A DNA stretch of 52,057 nucleotides from Thalassotalea sp. 42_200_T64 (GCA_002162925.1 MABC01000021.1:1-52057), one strand, 5' to 3'; numbered from the stretch's first letter, positions 24,841 through 34,460 are shown. Notes: generated from the sequence alone by a model not told the origin. Program-made: numbers and translations.

Positions 24841-25969
24841 CCTTATCGGACACCGGTTGTTTTAAATGAACGAGTTTTTTAGCATCAAGTTCCGCCATTG
24901 CCTGTTGATAGATATCTTCGCGGTAAATGCCACTAATAAGGATACTGTCGGTACGAGAATCTTCACAGGGCGAAACTTGTTCACATAGCGTCATATGTTC
25001 GAGAATTTTCAATCCCTCTTGCACTAAAGGTTTATTTTGCTCACCACTAACGTCTCGGGTAAATGAGTTGTAACCCTGCACTAGGCGTGGCTCAGAATTT
25101 TGTAAGGTTAAGCAACTTCCCAATAAAGACGGAGCAATCACCGCAACTGGTGCATCTAAATATTTCTTTTGGGTTAACATCAGTGCGGCTTCAAATCGAT
25201 TTTCAACACTTTTGAGCCAACTACAAGCTTCACTTAACGCCGCCAAAAGCGCATTGATGGTTTGTCGGTTTTGCTGTTGAAATGATGATTTCATCGCCAG
25301 TACTTTTTCTGGAAAATCAGGCCAAATATCGACAGAAGTCACCCCGGTAAACCCAATTCCTTGTGCAACTGACATTGCATTCCAGGGGCCTCCAGCGCAA
25401 AAACCATCTATTTCCCCAGAGGCTAATGCCGACACCATATTTGCGGGCGGTATTACCACAATGTCTATATCGTTAATATCTATGCCGCTATTAATGAAAT
25501 AACTGTGCAGTTGATAAAAATGGCAACTGTGGGGAAATACGGTGGCAAATTTTAATTTATTTCCTAATAATTTTCGATGCTTAATAACCGCTCTCAAGTG
25601 ACCGGCGGCAAAAGGTAAACTTACTTTGTTTTCGACCAGAGTGGCGAGTACCTGTTGATGTAATTGTTTGGACAAGGTTATAGCGTTGCCGTTTCGGCTT
25701 AACACGAAAGGGGTAATAATATCTGTTTTGGCACATCCCAGACCTAAATTACTGGCAATAGGCATCGGCGCTAACATTTGTGCGGCATCTAATAGCTGAG
25801 AATGTAACTTATCTCTGAGAGTGGCCCAGGAGTTTTGTTTCAGTAAATTTACTGCTAAACCCCATTTCTCAAAAATGCCCATTTCCTTTGCCACAACTAA
25901 AGGTGCGCAATCGGTTAGGGGCATAAAACCAATATTCAAATTCGTTGTTTCAAATTTTTTTTGTTTCAT
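24824..25969 (-). CDS. nasS: Nitrate sensor NasS
   Basis: This 381-residue protein is homologous to NrtA (FMPLTDCAPLVVAKEMGIFEKWGL, QMLAPMPIASNLGLGCAKTDIITPF, GFCAGGPWNAMSVAQGIG). It has no signal peptide, so it is cytoplasmic. In known NasS-NasT systems NasS binds and silences the antiterminator NasT and releases it when nitrate or nitrite binds. The ATG overlaps the nasT stop codon (TAATG), so the two are translated together. It lies directly upstream of the nrtA leader that carries the predicted target. Confidence 0.92.
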   Translation of the reverse strand: MKQKKFETTNLNIGFMPLTDCAPLVVAKEMGIFEKWGLAVNLLKQNSWATLRDKLHSQLLDAAQMLAPMPIASNLGLGCAKTDIITPFVLSRNGNAITLSKQLHQQVLATLVENKVSLPFAAGHLRAVIKHRKLLGNKLKFATVFPHSCHFYQLHSYFINSGIDINDIDIVVIPPANMVSALASGEIDGFCAGGPWNAMSVAQGIGFTGVTSVDIWPDFPEKVLAMKSSFQQQNRQTINALLAALSEACSWLKSVENRFEAALMLTQKKYLDAPVAVIAPSLLGSCLTLQNSEPRLVQGYNSFTRDVSGEQNKPLVQEGLKILEHMTLCEQVSPCEDSRTDSILISGIYREDIYQQAMAELDAKKLVHLKQPVSDKVHQNS

Positions 25970-26586
25970 TATTTTGTTCCTTCAAATATGGCGGCAACAC
26001 TAAGCATATTTTTTGCCACCTCATCCATTTTTTGACTATTGTCCATCGCCATCTTGCGGAGACAATGGTATGCCTGTGTCTCGTTATAATCTTTAGTTTG
26101 CATTAACCATAATTTTGCTTTCTCAACATTCTTTTGCGTCGAGAGCTTTTCTTTGGTGAGTTTTAATTCATTTTTGAGGAGTTGATTTTCACTAAACCTG
26201 GCCATAGCGATATCAATAATTGACTTAACTCTTACTTTATTGATTTCACCGACAACATAAGCACTGACTCCTAACCGAACCAGTTCATTAATGGTGTTAG
26301 TGTCATCTTGCTCAGAGAACATGATTACCGGCCGGGGCTTAGAATTCGATATTTGATTTAAGCTTTCAAACATATCCCTATCAGGCGATTCGATGTCAAT
26401 GATAATAATGTCGGGTTCAAGTGATTCAACGGCTTTTAATAATGACAGACCCGAGTGAGATACCCGAACAATATGATATCGTTCAGGATCTAAAGATACT
26501 TCTATTGGTGTCGTTTTATGTTGTTCAATCTCAACCAACAACACGTTCAGTTTACTCGGCAATGATAATTTGTTTTTGTCGTTCAT
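25969..26586 (-). CDS. nasT: ANTAR-domain transcription antiterminator NasT
   Basis: This 205-residue protein has a receiver-like domain (about 12-125, with IIIIDIE at the usual phosphoacceptor position), a coiled linker, and a C-terminal ANTAR RNA-binding domain. The ANTAR pattern is visible: AKLWLMQTKDYNETQAYHCLRKMAMDNSQKMDEVAKNML. ANTAR proteins bind paired hexaloop hairpins in leader RNA and prevent terminator folding. The nrtA leader next to it has both elements. Start ATG 26586 leaves 219 bp to the divergent thpR gene. Confidence 0.92.
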   Translation of the reverse strand: MNDKNKLSLPSKLNVLLVEIEQHKTTPIEVSLDPERYHIVRVSHSGLSLLKAVESLEPDIIIIDIESPDRDMFESLNQISNSKPRPVIMFSEQDDTNTINELVRLGVSAYVVGEINKVRVKSIIDIAMARFSENQLLKNELKLTKEKLSTQKNVEKAKLWLMQTKDYNETQAYHCLRKMAMDNSQKMDEVAKNMLSVAAIFEGTK

Positions 26587-26805
26587 AATCCTGTACGAAT
26601 TTTACCCTGTAATATATCCTAACCAATATCTACAATATTCATGCCAACAAAAAATTACTTGTAAAACCTTAAATAACAGCACCTTACAATAAAAAACAAA
26701 GGGATGTAGAAAAAGTACAGCAAGCGCTGACTTGTTTTGATGCAAGAATGCGCCAAAATAGATATGAGTAGTCAATGATAATGAGTAAAATATGAGTTTA
26801 CCAAT

Positions 26806-27348
26806 ATGCATCGCTGTTTCTTTGGATTAAACCCCAATACTGTTGATAAAAACATTATTGCCGGTTGGCGTGGTAAGTGCTTGCCTGAAAACAATAAAAA
26901 TGTTGCAGTGAATAATTTCCATATCACTCTCGCCTTTCTCGGAAATATTAACTCGAGCCAAATTAAACAACTGATAGATAGTGCTAATGACATAAAGCTA
27001 GATTCAGGATTAATCAATATTCATTTAAATCAGTTAGGGTTTTGGGCAAAACCTAAAGTGTTGTTTCTAGCAACAACAAAGCAATCTAAGGCGTTAGTAA
27101 AATTGGCGAACTCTTGTATGCAGGTTGCTGTTAATGCCGATATAAAAGTAGCCGAACATAAGCCTTATGTTGCGCATTTAACACTTGCTCGGAAAGTAAA
27201 ATATTTACCGATACTCGATAGTGCAATCGACAATACCGTGAACTTTCAACTTGAATTTCAGCAGTTCTGTTTATTTGAGTCGCTATCAACCCCAAACGGG
27301 GTAAAATATCGGGTGATAAAATCCTGGCCACTTCATCCAATTAGCTAA
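26806..27348 (+). CDS. thpR: RNA 2',3'-cyclic phosphodiesterase
   Basis: This 180-residue member of the 2H phosphoesterase (LigT/ThpR) family opens 2',3'-cyclic phosphate ends of RNA. Both catalytic HxTL motifs are present: HITL at 39-42 and HLTL at 124-127. ATG 26806 is the only in-frame start, since a stop lies at 26782. The ribosome site is weak. It is divergent from nasT and functionally unrelated to it. Confidence 0.9.
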   Translation: MHRCFFGLNPNTVDKNIIAGWRGKCLPENNKNVAVNNFHITLAFLGNINSSQIKQLIDSANDIKLDSGLINIHLNQLGFWAKPKVLFLATTKQSKALVKLANSCMQVAVNADIKVAEHKPYVAHLTLARKVKYLPILDSAIDNTVNFQLEFQQFCLFESLSTPNGVKYRVIKSWPLHPIS

Positions 27349-27439
27349 TGATAAATTGTTTTCATAAAAATCTGTCGTCATTATTGCAATAAGTCGTGTA
27401 AAATTAAGCAACACTAACAAATTTACTGGTTTGTCTTTA

Positions 27440-28342
27440 ATGCCTGTTGTTATTCATTTATTTTTAGCGGCTTTTCAGCCAAGAACTTTCTTCCTGCCTT
27501 GTGCCGCCATTATTTTAGGCAGCGGCCTGGCAGCACTCAGCGGTGTCGTCGATGGTGCGCTATTTGTGTCCTTGCTGATGCTTACGGTGTTGGCACAAAT
27601 AACGTTAAATTTGGCGCAAGACTTTCAAAAAGCCTTTATTACCCATGCGCCAGCATTTAATGCCAACAAACCGGGCAGCAACATTCGAATGGCGGTGCGC
27701 CAGCAAATGCTTAAATTGATGCTGGGCTGTTATTTTGTGTTAGTGATGGGACTGACTCTGCTGTGTCATTTTAGTATTGGTGGCAGCGTCATGGGCTATG
27801 CATTGATTGCCATTATTGCCGTGCTGATGCTAATGATATTAAGAACCAAAACGCAAACCGGGTTAACCGAAAACAGTTCGATTTCAACATCATCAATAGT
27901 TTGTCAATTTCTCTTAGTTGGTTTTACTCCCGCACTTGTAAGTTATCACTTACATACTTCAGGAATCACTATTCACGTTGCATTATTTGCCGCGTGTTGT
28001 GGCTTATTAAGTTTGTTAGCCCTGTTTTCCGAGCAACTATGTGAACAAATTCGCGTAAACACCCCCATTTCCAGTGATAACCTGCCAGCAGCAATGGCGA
28101 AAAATATCATCTGGCAAAAAAGCATTATTATCTCTGTAGTTGTGCTTACCGGCGGCTTTATTTATTTGAGTGATTTACCATTATTATCCGGTATTTTTAT
28201 CCTGGCTTTGCCATCATTAATTGCCACGGTGGCAACCATTGAACATTTACCGGAAGAAGATATTGCCGAGAGCCAAAAAACCAAAGTGGCCATTGCCGGT
28301 TTTGCCTTTTGGGTATTATTCATTGTCGGTATGATGCTGTAA
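27440..28342 (+). CDS. UbiA/MenA-like membrane protein with eroded catalytic motifs
   Basis: This protein has 300 residues with about eight membrane helices. The start resembles MenA: AAFQPRTFFLPCAAIILGSGLAALSG. At the first Asp-rich motif, where prenyltransferases have N-x-x-x-D-x-x-x-D, it reads LNLAQDFQKAF, keeping one Asp. At the second motif position it reads EQLCEQIRVNTP, without the DxxxD. It is therefore probably not an active prenyltransferase, or uses a different chemistry. I use ATG 27440; the frame opens at TTG 27431. Its end converges with the mscS-type gene with a 30-bp gap. Confidence 0.7.
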   Translation: MPVVIHLFLAAFQPRTFFLPCAAIILGSGLAALSGVVDGALFVSLLMLTVLAQITLNLAQDFQKAFITHAPAFNANKPGSNIRMAVRQQMLKLMLGCYFVLVMGLTLLCHFSIGGSVMGYALIAIIAVLMLMILRTKTQTGLTENSSISTSSIVCQFLLVGFTPALVSYHLHTSGITIHVALFAACCGLLSLLALFSEQLCEQIRVNTPISSDNLPAAMAKNIIWQKSIIISVVVLTGGFIYLSDLPLLSGIFILALPSLIATVATIEHLPEEDIAESQKTKVAIAGFAFWVLFIVGMML

Positions 28343-28372
28343 TGTCGCTGAGGAGCGGAATTAAATTCGAGC

Positions 28373-29998
28373 TCAGTGCTTATTCAGATTGCTATTATCA
28401 ATAGAAATCGTTTGCTCCGGGATGGCAAGTTCAACGTTATGCAGGTCGATGATTTCCATGATTTGAAAATTGATTTTCTCTTCCTGTTCTTTGTACTTAA
28501 CTCGACCTGAAGCGGTGACATAAGTATTCACCACAATGATGAAAGCATCGTCTTCAATATTCTCAAACCGTACATAGCGCTCTAATTCAATAGTGTCTGG
28601 GTGCTCTTCAATCAATTTACCAATGGCTACAACTAAAGCTCTTAATTTATCCGTAGCCGTATTTAATCGTATTCTGAAATATTTAAGATACCGACGGTTA
28701 TCAATTTCGCTAATATTTTCCAACTCCATTGAGGCTATCGTAGAATTCGGTACATACACCACTTTTCGATCGAGTTTTCTAATTTTGGTGGAGCGTAACC
28801 CTATCTCTTCGACCCGGCCCTGGGTATTGCCAAATTTACACATGTCGCCGGGCTTTATTGGCCGGGCAAAAAATAAGGTAAAGGCACCAAAGACGTTTTC
28901 AAGTGACTTTTGTGCCGCCAGTGCCACCGCTAAACTGCCAATACCTAGGCCGGTAATAATAGCGGTAATATTAAAACCGGCATCATTGAGCCAATTTAAG
29001 ACAATAACAATTACTGTCACTATTTTTACTGTGGTGACCATAGGCTTTAACAACGCGATAACATTTTTCTCTTGTTTAGCCCTACTGATGTACAAAGCAA
29101 AACTGAATTCAATGATGCCTAAAGACAGAAAAATTGCCGCCAGATTATTTAATGTTCCGGTATCAAGCCAAACACGTGCGTCTATTGATAGTCCGAGATG
29201 GGACGTTGCCCATTGCAACAAAATAAAAAACAAAAACAAGCGCAAAGGCACCCGAATAAATCGTCGCATGGTCCGGCTATAGGTTTCTGAAATAGCAACG
29301 AGTTTGATCAATAAATAGCGAATTAGCGCGGTAAGGTACCAAGATGCGAATAGAATGAATATAAAACTGACAAATTGCCAATTTTGCAGGTCAAACAGGG
29401 TAAATTCCGGCAGATGATCCGCCAATGACTGGGCAAGAGGGTGATAGCCAAACTCTTGCCACATCACAGGTATTTTGGCGACGGTGTGACTCGATATTTT
29501 CCAAATTTGTTTACCGGCTTCATTGTGCACCCGCTGCAGATAAATCGGGATATCATTATCTTGAGATTTAATCACACCTAATAAATCACGGTTTGCCGGC
29601 AAGCCATCATCTTCATGCCCTTGCGATACATCGCTTAAGGTAGTGATATCCAATTTATGATGTTGCGACCAAACAATATGAAGCTGTTTTAACAGCTTTA
29701 TTTTTTGTTCCGCAGTCGTGCTTTTGGGTAACAAACGAAAATCGATATATTTTAAGGCGTGCGGGTAATCATTACTTTGGATTGCTTCGGCAATCGCCAG
29801 CATAGCCGATAACGGTGTTTCCCCTATTCTCGCTTTATTTTGAGGCGCTAATCTTGCCTTTTCTAAGGCTTTACGTGCCAGCTCTTCTCTTTCGTTGACT
29901 TGTTTTAGAGTAAGCTCTTGTGCTGAGGCACAGGCAGAAATTAACATTACTGTCACTAGTACATATTTTATAAACAAAGAAAGGGTTGAGCATTTCAT
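28373..29998 (-). CDS. MscS-family mechanosensitive channel
   Basis: This 541-residue protein starts with a signal peptide (MKCSTLSLFIKYVLVTVMLISACASA), followed by a periplasmic domain of about 190 residues and then several membrane helices. The pore-lining region is ITGLGIGSLAVALAAQKSLENVFGAF, and the MscS beta domain has DMCKFGNTQGRVEEIGLRSTKIR. It opens on membrane tension to release solutes. The frame continues upstream to 30106, but that part runs into a repeat element. I prefer ATG 29998 because it begins the signal peptide, although no clear ribosome site is seen. Confidence 0.88.
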   Translation of the reverse strand: MKCSTLSLFIKYVLVTVMLISACASAQELTLKQVNEREELARKALEKARLAPQNKARIGETPLSAMLAIAEAIQSNDYPHALKYIDFRLLPKSTTAEQKIKLLKQLHIVWSQHHKLDITTLSDVSQGHEDDGLPANRDLLGVIKSQDNDIPIYLQRVHNEAGKQIWKISSHTVAKIPVMWQEFGYHPLAQSLADHLPEFTLFDLQNWQFVSFIFILFASWYLTALIRYLLIKLVAISETYSRTMRRFIRVPLRLFLFFILLQWATSHLGLSIDARVWLDTGTLNNLAAIFLSLGIIEFSFALYISRAKQEKNVIALLKPMVTTVKIVTVIVIVLNWLNDAGFNITAIITGLGIGSLAVALAAQKSLENVFGAFTLFFARPIKPGDMCKFGNTQGRVEEIGLRSTKIRKLDRKVVYVPNSTIASMELENISEIDNRRYLKYFRIRLNTATDKLRALVVAIGKLIEEHPDTIELERYVRFENIEDDAFIIVVNTYVTASGRVKYKEQEEKINFQIMEIIDLHNVELAIPEQTISIDNSNLNKH

Positions 29999-30079
29999 TA
30001 TTGATTTATTTATATTTTTTGCAAGAACCTGCAAAAAGTATAGAAACAAACCCTGTGATTCGCCATCGATAAGCGACAA

Positions 30080-30124
30080 TACTACCTTGATTGAATATCT
30101 GCTCATTTTTAATCAAATTGGTAT
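30080..30124. repeat. Palindromic repeat, TTGATTAAATAT family, copy 1
   Basis: This 45-bp element has the core TTGATTgAATATctGCTCATT and ends in AATCAAATTGGTAT. It shares the same order of blocks with the copies at 44338 and 32004. It lies between the mscS-type gene and the aminopeptidase terminator. Confidence 0.7.
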
Positions 30125-30157
30125 CATTCGATCTAAATAGATAGCCTCAGCCTCTAC

Positions 30158-30194
30158 AAAAAAAGCGAGGTCCATATTTTCATATGAACCTCGC
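30158..30194 (-). terminator. Rho-independent terminator of the M17 aminopeptidase gene
   Basis: On the minus strand GCGAGGTtCATAT pairs with ATATGgACCTCGC around a short loop (one mismatch), followed by seven T. It lies 36 bp beyond the stop codon. Confidence 0.92.
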
Positions 30195-30229
30195 CTGATG
30201 ATGTTATTAAGCCTGTCTGGTAAAAAGTG

Positions 30230-31522
30230 TTATTTTTCCAGTAAAATACCGGTAATTGTGGCAATGCCTGAGCCCGTTGCGCCTGCAGCCCACATGCCGT
30301 TACCATGTTCGTTATAACACGCCGACAGGTCCATATGTAACCAGCCTTTACCTCCATTATCAACAAAGCGAGCTAAGAAACCCGCGGCGTTGCTGGCACC
30401 ACCTGCACCACCACCTTTTTGGGTAGTCGAGTTTGCCGTATCGGCAAAAGCAGATGGACACTTACCTTGATGAAATGCTTCTAACGGCAGGTGCCATGCA
30501 GGGTCATTTTCACTAGCCGCAACTTGTTGAGCTTTGCTGATCATCTCATTATCTAAAGCAAATAATGCATTGTATTCACCACCGGTGGCGTTCATTGCCG
30601 CGCCAGTTAAGGTGGCAGCATCAATAATCATTGATGAGTTAAATTCACTGGCAGCGATTAAACCATCGGCCAGCACTAATCGGCCTTCAGCGTCGGTATT
30701 GGCAATTTCTACTTTCGTGCCATTTTTATAGGTTAAAATGTCACCTAACTTATACGCGTAACTGCTTACCATGTTTTCCGCACAACATAAGATCAACTTA
30801 ACTCGTTTATGCAAACCGGATTTAATGGCTAGCGCCAATGCCGCAGTAACGGTGGCCGCGCCACCCATATCGCATTTCATTGAAAACATGCCCGCACTTG
30901 CTTTGATCGAATAACCACCCGAATCAAAAGTAATTCCTTTGCCCACCAAAGTAGTAAACACCGGAGCTAAGGGATCACCGCTAGGGTTATAATCCAGAAT
31001 TAACATGCTTGGAGCATTGATGCTGCCCTTACCAACGTTATAGGTACCGGTCCAGCCTTGTTGCTTAAGATCAGTGCCACTGATCACTTCCGCGGTTACA
31101 TGTTCGGGAGCCAGAGCCTTTATATAGGCCAATGCAGTTTGTGCCAAACCTTGTGGCACTAACTGTGAAGGCGTTTGGTTTATCAAGTCTCGTGCCCAGG
31201 CATAAACCTCTTGCTTGGCGGCCAAACGTTTGATCACATCATCACTACCAGTAAACTCAATGGCTTCATACTTACCGACTTTGCTAAAGCCTTGAGCAAA
31301 CGCCCATTGACTCGATTCACACCAGTTATCGCCACTAAGTTTGGCATTTTTAACACCCAAACCTTCAATTTTACGGCCCGCTTTTTGGATGCTACGCAAA
31401 TGACTGGCGTTATCACCATCGACATAAATTGAAATTTCATCGCCATTAAAGCTTAAATTGCTGGCACTTTGCCAATTACTGGCTTGCTGTGAAGTTAATT
31501 TAATTATTGCTGCTTGAGTCAT
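30230..31522 (-). CDS. M17 leucyl aminopeptidase (PepB-like length)
   Basis: This 430-residue dizinc or dimanganese aminopeptidase removes N-terminal residues from peptides in the cytoplasm. Metal and catalytic motifs are present: VGKGITFDSGGYSIK, MKCDMGGAATV and the family signature NTDAEGRLVLADGL. The length fits PepB (about 427 residues) better than PepA (about 500). The N-terminal domain is short. It stands alone with its own terminator. The sub-family name is uncertain. Confidence 0.92.
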   Translation of the reverse strand: MTQAAIIKLTSQQASNWQSASNLSFNGDEISIYVDGDNASHLRSIQKAGRKIEGLGVKNAKLSGDNWCESSQWAFAQGFSKVGKYEAIEFTGSDDVIKRLAAKQEVYAWARDLINQTPSQLVPQGLAQTALAYIKALAPEHVTAEVISGTDLKQQGWTGTYNVGKGSINAPSMLILDYNPSGDPLAPVFTTLVGKGITFDSGGYSIKASAGMFSMKCDMGGAATVTAALALAIKSGLHKRVKLILCCAENMVSSYAYKLGDILTYKNGTKVEIANTDAEGRLVLADGLIAASEFNSSMIIDAATLTGAAMNATGGEYNALFALDNEMISKAQQVAASENDPAWHLPLEAFHQGKCPSAFADTANSTTQKGGGAGGASNAAGFLARFVDNGGKGWLHMDLSACYNEHGNGMWAAGATGSGIATITGILLEK

Positions 31523-31711
31523 AACCTTTCCTGTGGAACTTTTTGTTGTTAATTTGAGAAGATTGGTATTACCTTTTCTTGATGTTTGTATGATAAGTTA
31601 AGGCAATCTGTTTTGCTATAAAGAATAGACCACTAAATTGCAATCGGGTTACTGAGTTACAATTTATCACATTAGACAGTATTACATTTTTGCATTTTAA
31701 GGATAATTGCT

Positions 31712-31989
31712 ATGTTCGACATCGTCTCTTGCCGCCAAGATATTGATCAGGTAATTGATATCGCCCGCATTATATGGACGGAACATTACACTCCGATCAT
31801 CGGGATAGAGCAAGTGGAGTACATGTTAAGTAATTTCCAATCGGCACAAACGATTACAGAGCAAATATCAACGGGAAATCATCAATACTATTTGATTATA
31901 AATTTGGTTTTATTAAAACTGCTGAAGTCTGTACTGATATTGGCCAGGGCTATGTGATGGATGACATAGTGATGGCATTAACGGTTTAA
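31712..31989 (+). pseudogene. GNAT acetyltransferase remnant with internal deletion and frame change
   Basis: The first part (from ATG 31712) reads MFDIVSCRQDIDQVIDIAR, then IIWTEHYTPIIG to HQYYL, which is the N-terminal third of a GNAT N-acetyltransferase. From about 31893 the reading frame shifts. The other frame gives FGFIKTAEVCTDIGQGYVMD and then DIVMALTV, stopping at TAA 31987-31989. That is the typical C-terminal tail of the same family. The central acetyl-CoA binding region (about 70 residues) is missing. The most economical explanation is one internal deletion that also changed frame. The intact-looking 81-residue frame is therefore not a real product. Confidence 0.82.
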
Positions 31990-32003
31990 TTAGGTTCGTT
32001 TTA

Positions 32004-32042
32004 ACCATTAAAAATAAGCAGATATTTAGTCAACTTGGTATT
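32004..32042. repeat. Palindromic repeat, TTGATTAAATAT family, copy 2 (inverted)
   Basis: On the minus strand it reads ATACCAAGTTGACTAAATAT, then CTGCTTATTTTTAA, which aligns block by block with the copies at 44338 and 30080. It ends 3 bp before the sfsA ATG, occupying the place of the usual ribosome site. Confidence 0.68.
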
Positions 32043-32045
32043 ATT

Positions 32046-32747
32046 ATGAAGTTTAGCCCGCCGTTACAACAGGCAACCTTAATTAAACGTTACAAACGCT
32101 TTCTTGCCGATGTCACTCTTGAGGATGATAGTGAAACTACCATCCACGTCTCAAATACCGGTGCAATGACTGGTTGTGCACAACCCGGTGATACGGTTTG
32201 GTACAGCACGTCAGATAACCCGAAACGTAAGTATCGATATAGTTGGGAGATCACCCAAACCAAACAAAATCATATGATTTGCGTAAACACCATTCGTGCC
32301 AACCAGCTGGTAGAAGAAGCAATCAATAACGATGTAATTGTAGAATTAAAAGGTTATCAAACTCTAAAACGGGAAGTGAAATACGGCAGTGAAAACAGCA
32401 AAATTGATATTTATCTTAGCAATGGTCAACGCCCTGATGCCTATGTTGAAGTGAAAAGTGCTACGCTATTAGAAGACAATCAAGGCTATTTTCCGGATGC
32501 GGTCACCACGCGTGGTCAAAAACACTTAAGAGAGTTGATAGCAGTCGCTCAAACAGGACAAAGAGCGGTATTACTGTTTGCCGTATTACATACAGGAATT
32601 GGATCGGTAAGAGCGGCGAAACATATTGATCCGGCTTACGCACAATTAATTATTGAGGCACAAGATTCTGGCGTGGAAATTCTTGCCTACAAAGCAAATT
32701 TCACCACCAAATCCATTGAACTTGTAGAAAAAATACACTTTGATTAA
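32046..32747 (+). CDS. sfsA: DNA/RNA nuclease SfsA
   Basis: This 233-residue SfsA protein was first named for sugar-fermentation stimulation. It has an N-terminal OB-like part ([19 protein letters not shown]) and a nuclease-like C-terminal part with [21 protein letters not shown] and [11 protein letters not shown]. The order sfsA-dksA-gluQ-pcnB-folK-panB-panC is the same as in E. coli and related bacteria. There is no Shine-Dalgarno before ATG 32046, because a repeat element sits immediately upstream; translation may be weak or leaderless. Confidence 0.93.
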   Translation: MKFSPPLQQATLIKRYKRFLADVTLEDDSETTIHVSNTGAMTGCAQPGDTVWYSTSDNPKRKYRYSWEITQTKQNHMICVNTIRANQLVEEAINNDVIVELKGYQTLKREVKYGSENSKIDIYLSNGQRPDAYVEVKSATLLEDNQGYFPDAVTTRGQKHLRELIAVAQTGQRAVLLFAVLHTGIGSVRAAKHIDPAYAQLIIEAQDSGVEILAYKANFTTKSIELVEKIHFD

Positions 32748-32960
32748 ATGAAATAGGATAAAAGTTAATTTTTTCTGGGTTTACCCTTGATATTGAAATT
32801 TTAACCCTTATATAGCCAGTCTAAATGATAATATATTTATCTTAAGTAGAATAATAAAGCGGCAATTGGCAGAGAAATATTGCCAGCAAATAAACATTCT
32901 GCTATAGATACTCAATTAATAAAACGCTTTTCGAATTAAGAAGTAGTTAGGAGATTCGGC

Positions 32961-33410
32961 ATGCCAACGAAAAAAGCAAACCAACCGATAGGCATTCTGG
33001 CTTTAGCCGGAGTAGCGCCGTATGTAGAAAAAGCTGGTGAAGAGTACATGGGACCAGCTCAAGAAGACCATTTTAAAAGGATTCTTGAAGCCTGGCGCGT
33101 ACAACTTCGTGAAGAAGTTGACCGTACAGTAACCCATATGAAAGATGAAGCGGCGAACTTCCCTGATCCGGTTGATCGTGCAGCCCAAGAAGAAGAATTC
33201 AGTTTAGAGTTACGTACCCGTGACCGTGAACGTAAATTGATCAAGAAAATTGAAAAAACTCTGCAATTAATTGAAGAACGTGATTTTGGTTTCTGTAATA
33301 CCTGTGGTATTGAGATTGGCATCAAGCGCCTTGAAGCACGTCCAACCGCAGATTTATGTATTGAATGTAAAACATTAGCAGAAATTAAAGAGCGCCAAAT
33401 GGCAGGTTAA
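32961..33410 (+). CDS. dksA: RNA polymerase-binding transcription factor DksA
   Basis: This 149-residue factor works with ppGpp in the secondary channel of RNA polymerase. The coiled-coil tip has [12 protein letters not shown] with the functional Asp residues, and a zinc finger follows (CNTCG ... CIEC). AGGAG lies 7 bp before ATG. A 213-bp A/T-rich region upstream probably holds the promoter. gluQ starts 10 bp after the stop. Confidence 0.97.
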   Translation: MPTKKANQPIGILALAGVAPYVEKAGEEYMGPAQEDHFKRILEAWRVQLREEVDRTVTHMKDEAANFPDPVDRAAQEEEFSLELRTRDRERKLIKKIEKTLQLIEERDFGFCNTCGIEIGIKRLEARPTADLCIECKTLAEIKERQMAG

Positions 33411-33420
33411 TACCTCGCGC

Positions 33421-34326
33421 ATGCACTCGATAAAACACCCTCTTAGTCAGCGGCCACATAGTACCTATCGTGGCCGTTTTGCTCCCTCCCCTTCTGGTTT
33501 ATTACACTTTGGCTCATTAGCTGCGGCTATCGCCAGCTTTTTACAAGCCAAAAGTAATGCCGGTCTATGGTTAGTTCGAATTGAAGATATTGATAAACCA
33601 AGAGAAATGCCTGGCAGCGACAAAGCCATTTTAAACACCTTAGAAGCATATGGCATGCATTGGGACGAACAAGTTCTGTATCAAAGTGAACAAGCAGAGC
33701 TTTACCGAGACGTACTAAATTATTTGCAAGAGAGTAAGCAAAGTTATTTTTGTCGCTGTACTCGCTCACAGATCAAAAAATCTGGAGGCATTTACCCAGG
33801 TACCTGTAAATTTTTGCATTTAGATAAAAACGATGCGGCAATCCGCTTAATCAATAAATTTCCTTACCGCGAATTTATGGATGGCTTACAAGGGCATGTC
33901 CACTTTGATCATGCTCTGGCTCAGGAAGATTTCATTATTCATCGCCGTGATGGCTTGTTTGCCTATCAACTTGCCGTGGTTGTTGATGATATATACCAAG
34001 GCATTTCTGAAGTTGTTCGCGGCTGCGATCTACTTGAACCAACATCAAGGCAGTTAAGCCTTTTTAAAACATTAAACAGGCAAGCGCCGGCTTATGTTCA
34101 TATTCCGTTGGCCGTCACCGACGAAGGCTATAAATTGAGTAAGCAAAATGCCGCACCGCCAATTGATGACCTAAATCCACAACCGGGGTTAATTCAAGCG
34201 CTACATTTTTTAGGGCAAAAACCTCCCCGAGAGTTGCAGTTTGAAACAGTAGATAGCATCATTACCTGGGCAATTAAACACTGGCAACTGAGTAATGTTC
34301 CAAAAAAAACAGAGATTCATCTTTAA
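33421..34326 (+). CDS. gluQ: Glutamyl-queuosine tRNA(Asp) synthetase
   Basis: This 301-residue protein is a truncated glutamyl-tRNA synthetase homologue without an anticodon-binding domain. The HIGH-like motif is PSPSGLLHFGSL and the KMSKS-like motif is YKLSKQNAA. A zinc-site-like CRCTRSQ ... YPGTC is present. It attaches glutamate to queuosine in tRNA(Asp). It directly follows dksA (10 bp), the usual pairing. Confidence 0.95.
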   Translation: MHSIKHPLSQRPHSTYRGRFAPSPSGLLHFGSLAAAIASFLQAKSNAGLWLVRIEDIDKPREMPGSDKAILNTLEAYGMHWDEQVLYQSEQAELYRDVLNYLQESKQSYFCRCTRSQIKKSGGIYPGTCKFLHLDKNDAAIRLINKFPYREFMDGLQGHVHFDHALAQEDFIIHRRDGLFAYQLAVVVDDIYQGISEVVRGCDLLEPTSRQLSLFKTLNRQAPAYVHIPLAVTDEGYKLSKQNAAPPIDDLNPQPGLIQALHFLGQKPPRELQFETVDSIITWAIKHWQLSNVPKKTEIHL

Positions 34327-34398
34327 TCAATGGATAACTTGCAGTTTTCGTTCTCTTTTTAAGCAGTTTCCGCTATGATTGCGCCTTATTTCAGGCTG

Positions 34399-34439
34399 AT
34401 ACCCAACGGTATTAGATATGATCGCTCAGCGATTGGTAT
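34399..34439. repeat. ATACC...GGTAT-ended palindromic element upstream of pcnB
   Basis: This 41-bp element starts ATACCCAACGGTATT and ends AGCGATTGGTAT, with an inner GATCGCTCAGCGATT stem. Its ends resemble those of the other ATACCAAT elements. It lies 21 bp before the pcnB start. Confidence 0.5.
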
Positions 34440-34460
34440 TGACTACAATTAACTAAGGAA

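Noticed and set aside
26632..26647. TGGCATGAATATTGT upstream of nasT as a sigma-54 promoter
   Set aside because: The -12 element reads GT instead of GC, and only a lone GGTGC half-site lies upstream. Too weak to call.
28593..29282. 229-residue open frame on the plus strand
   Set aside because: It lies wholly inside the MscS-type gene on the other strand, and has no ribosome site or family features.
29999..30106. N-terminal extension of the MscS-type protein
   Set aside because: The extra 36 residues run into a repeat element and would bury the signal peptide.
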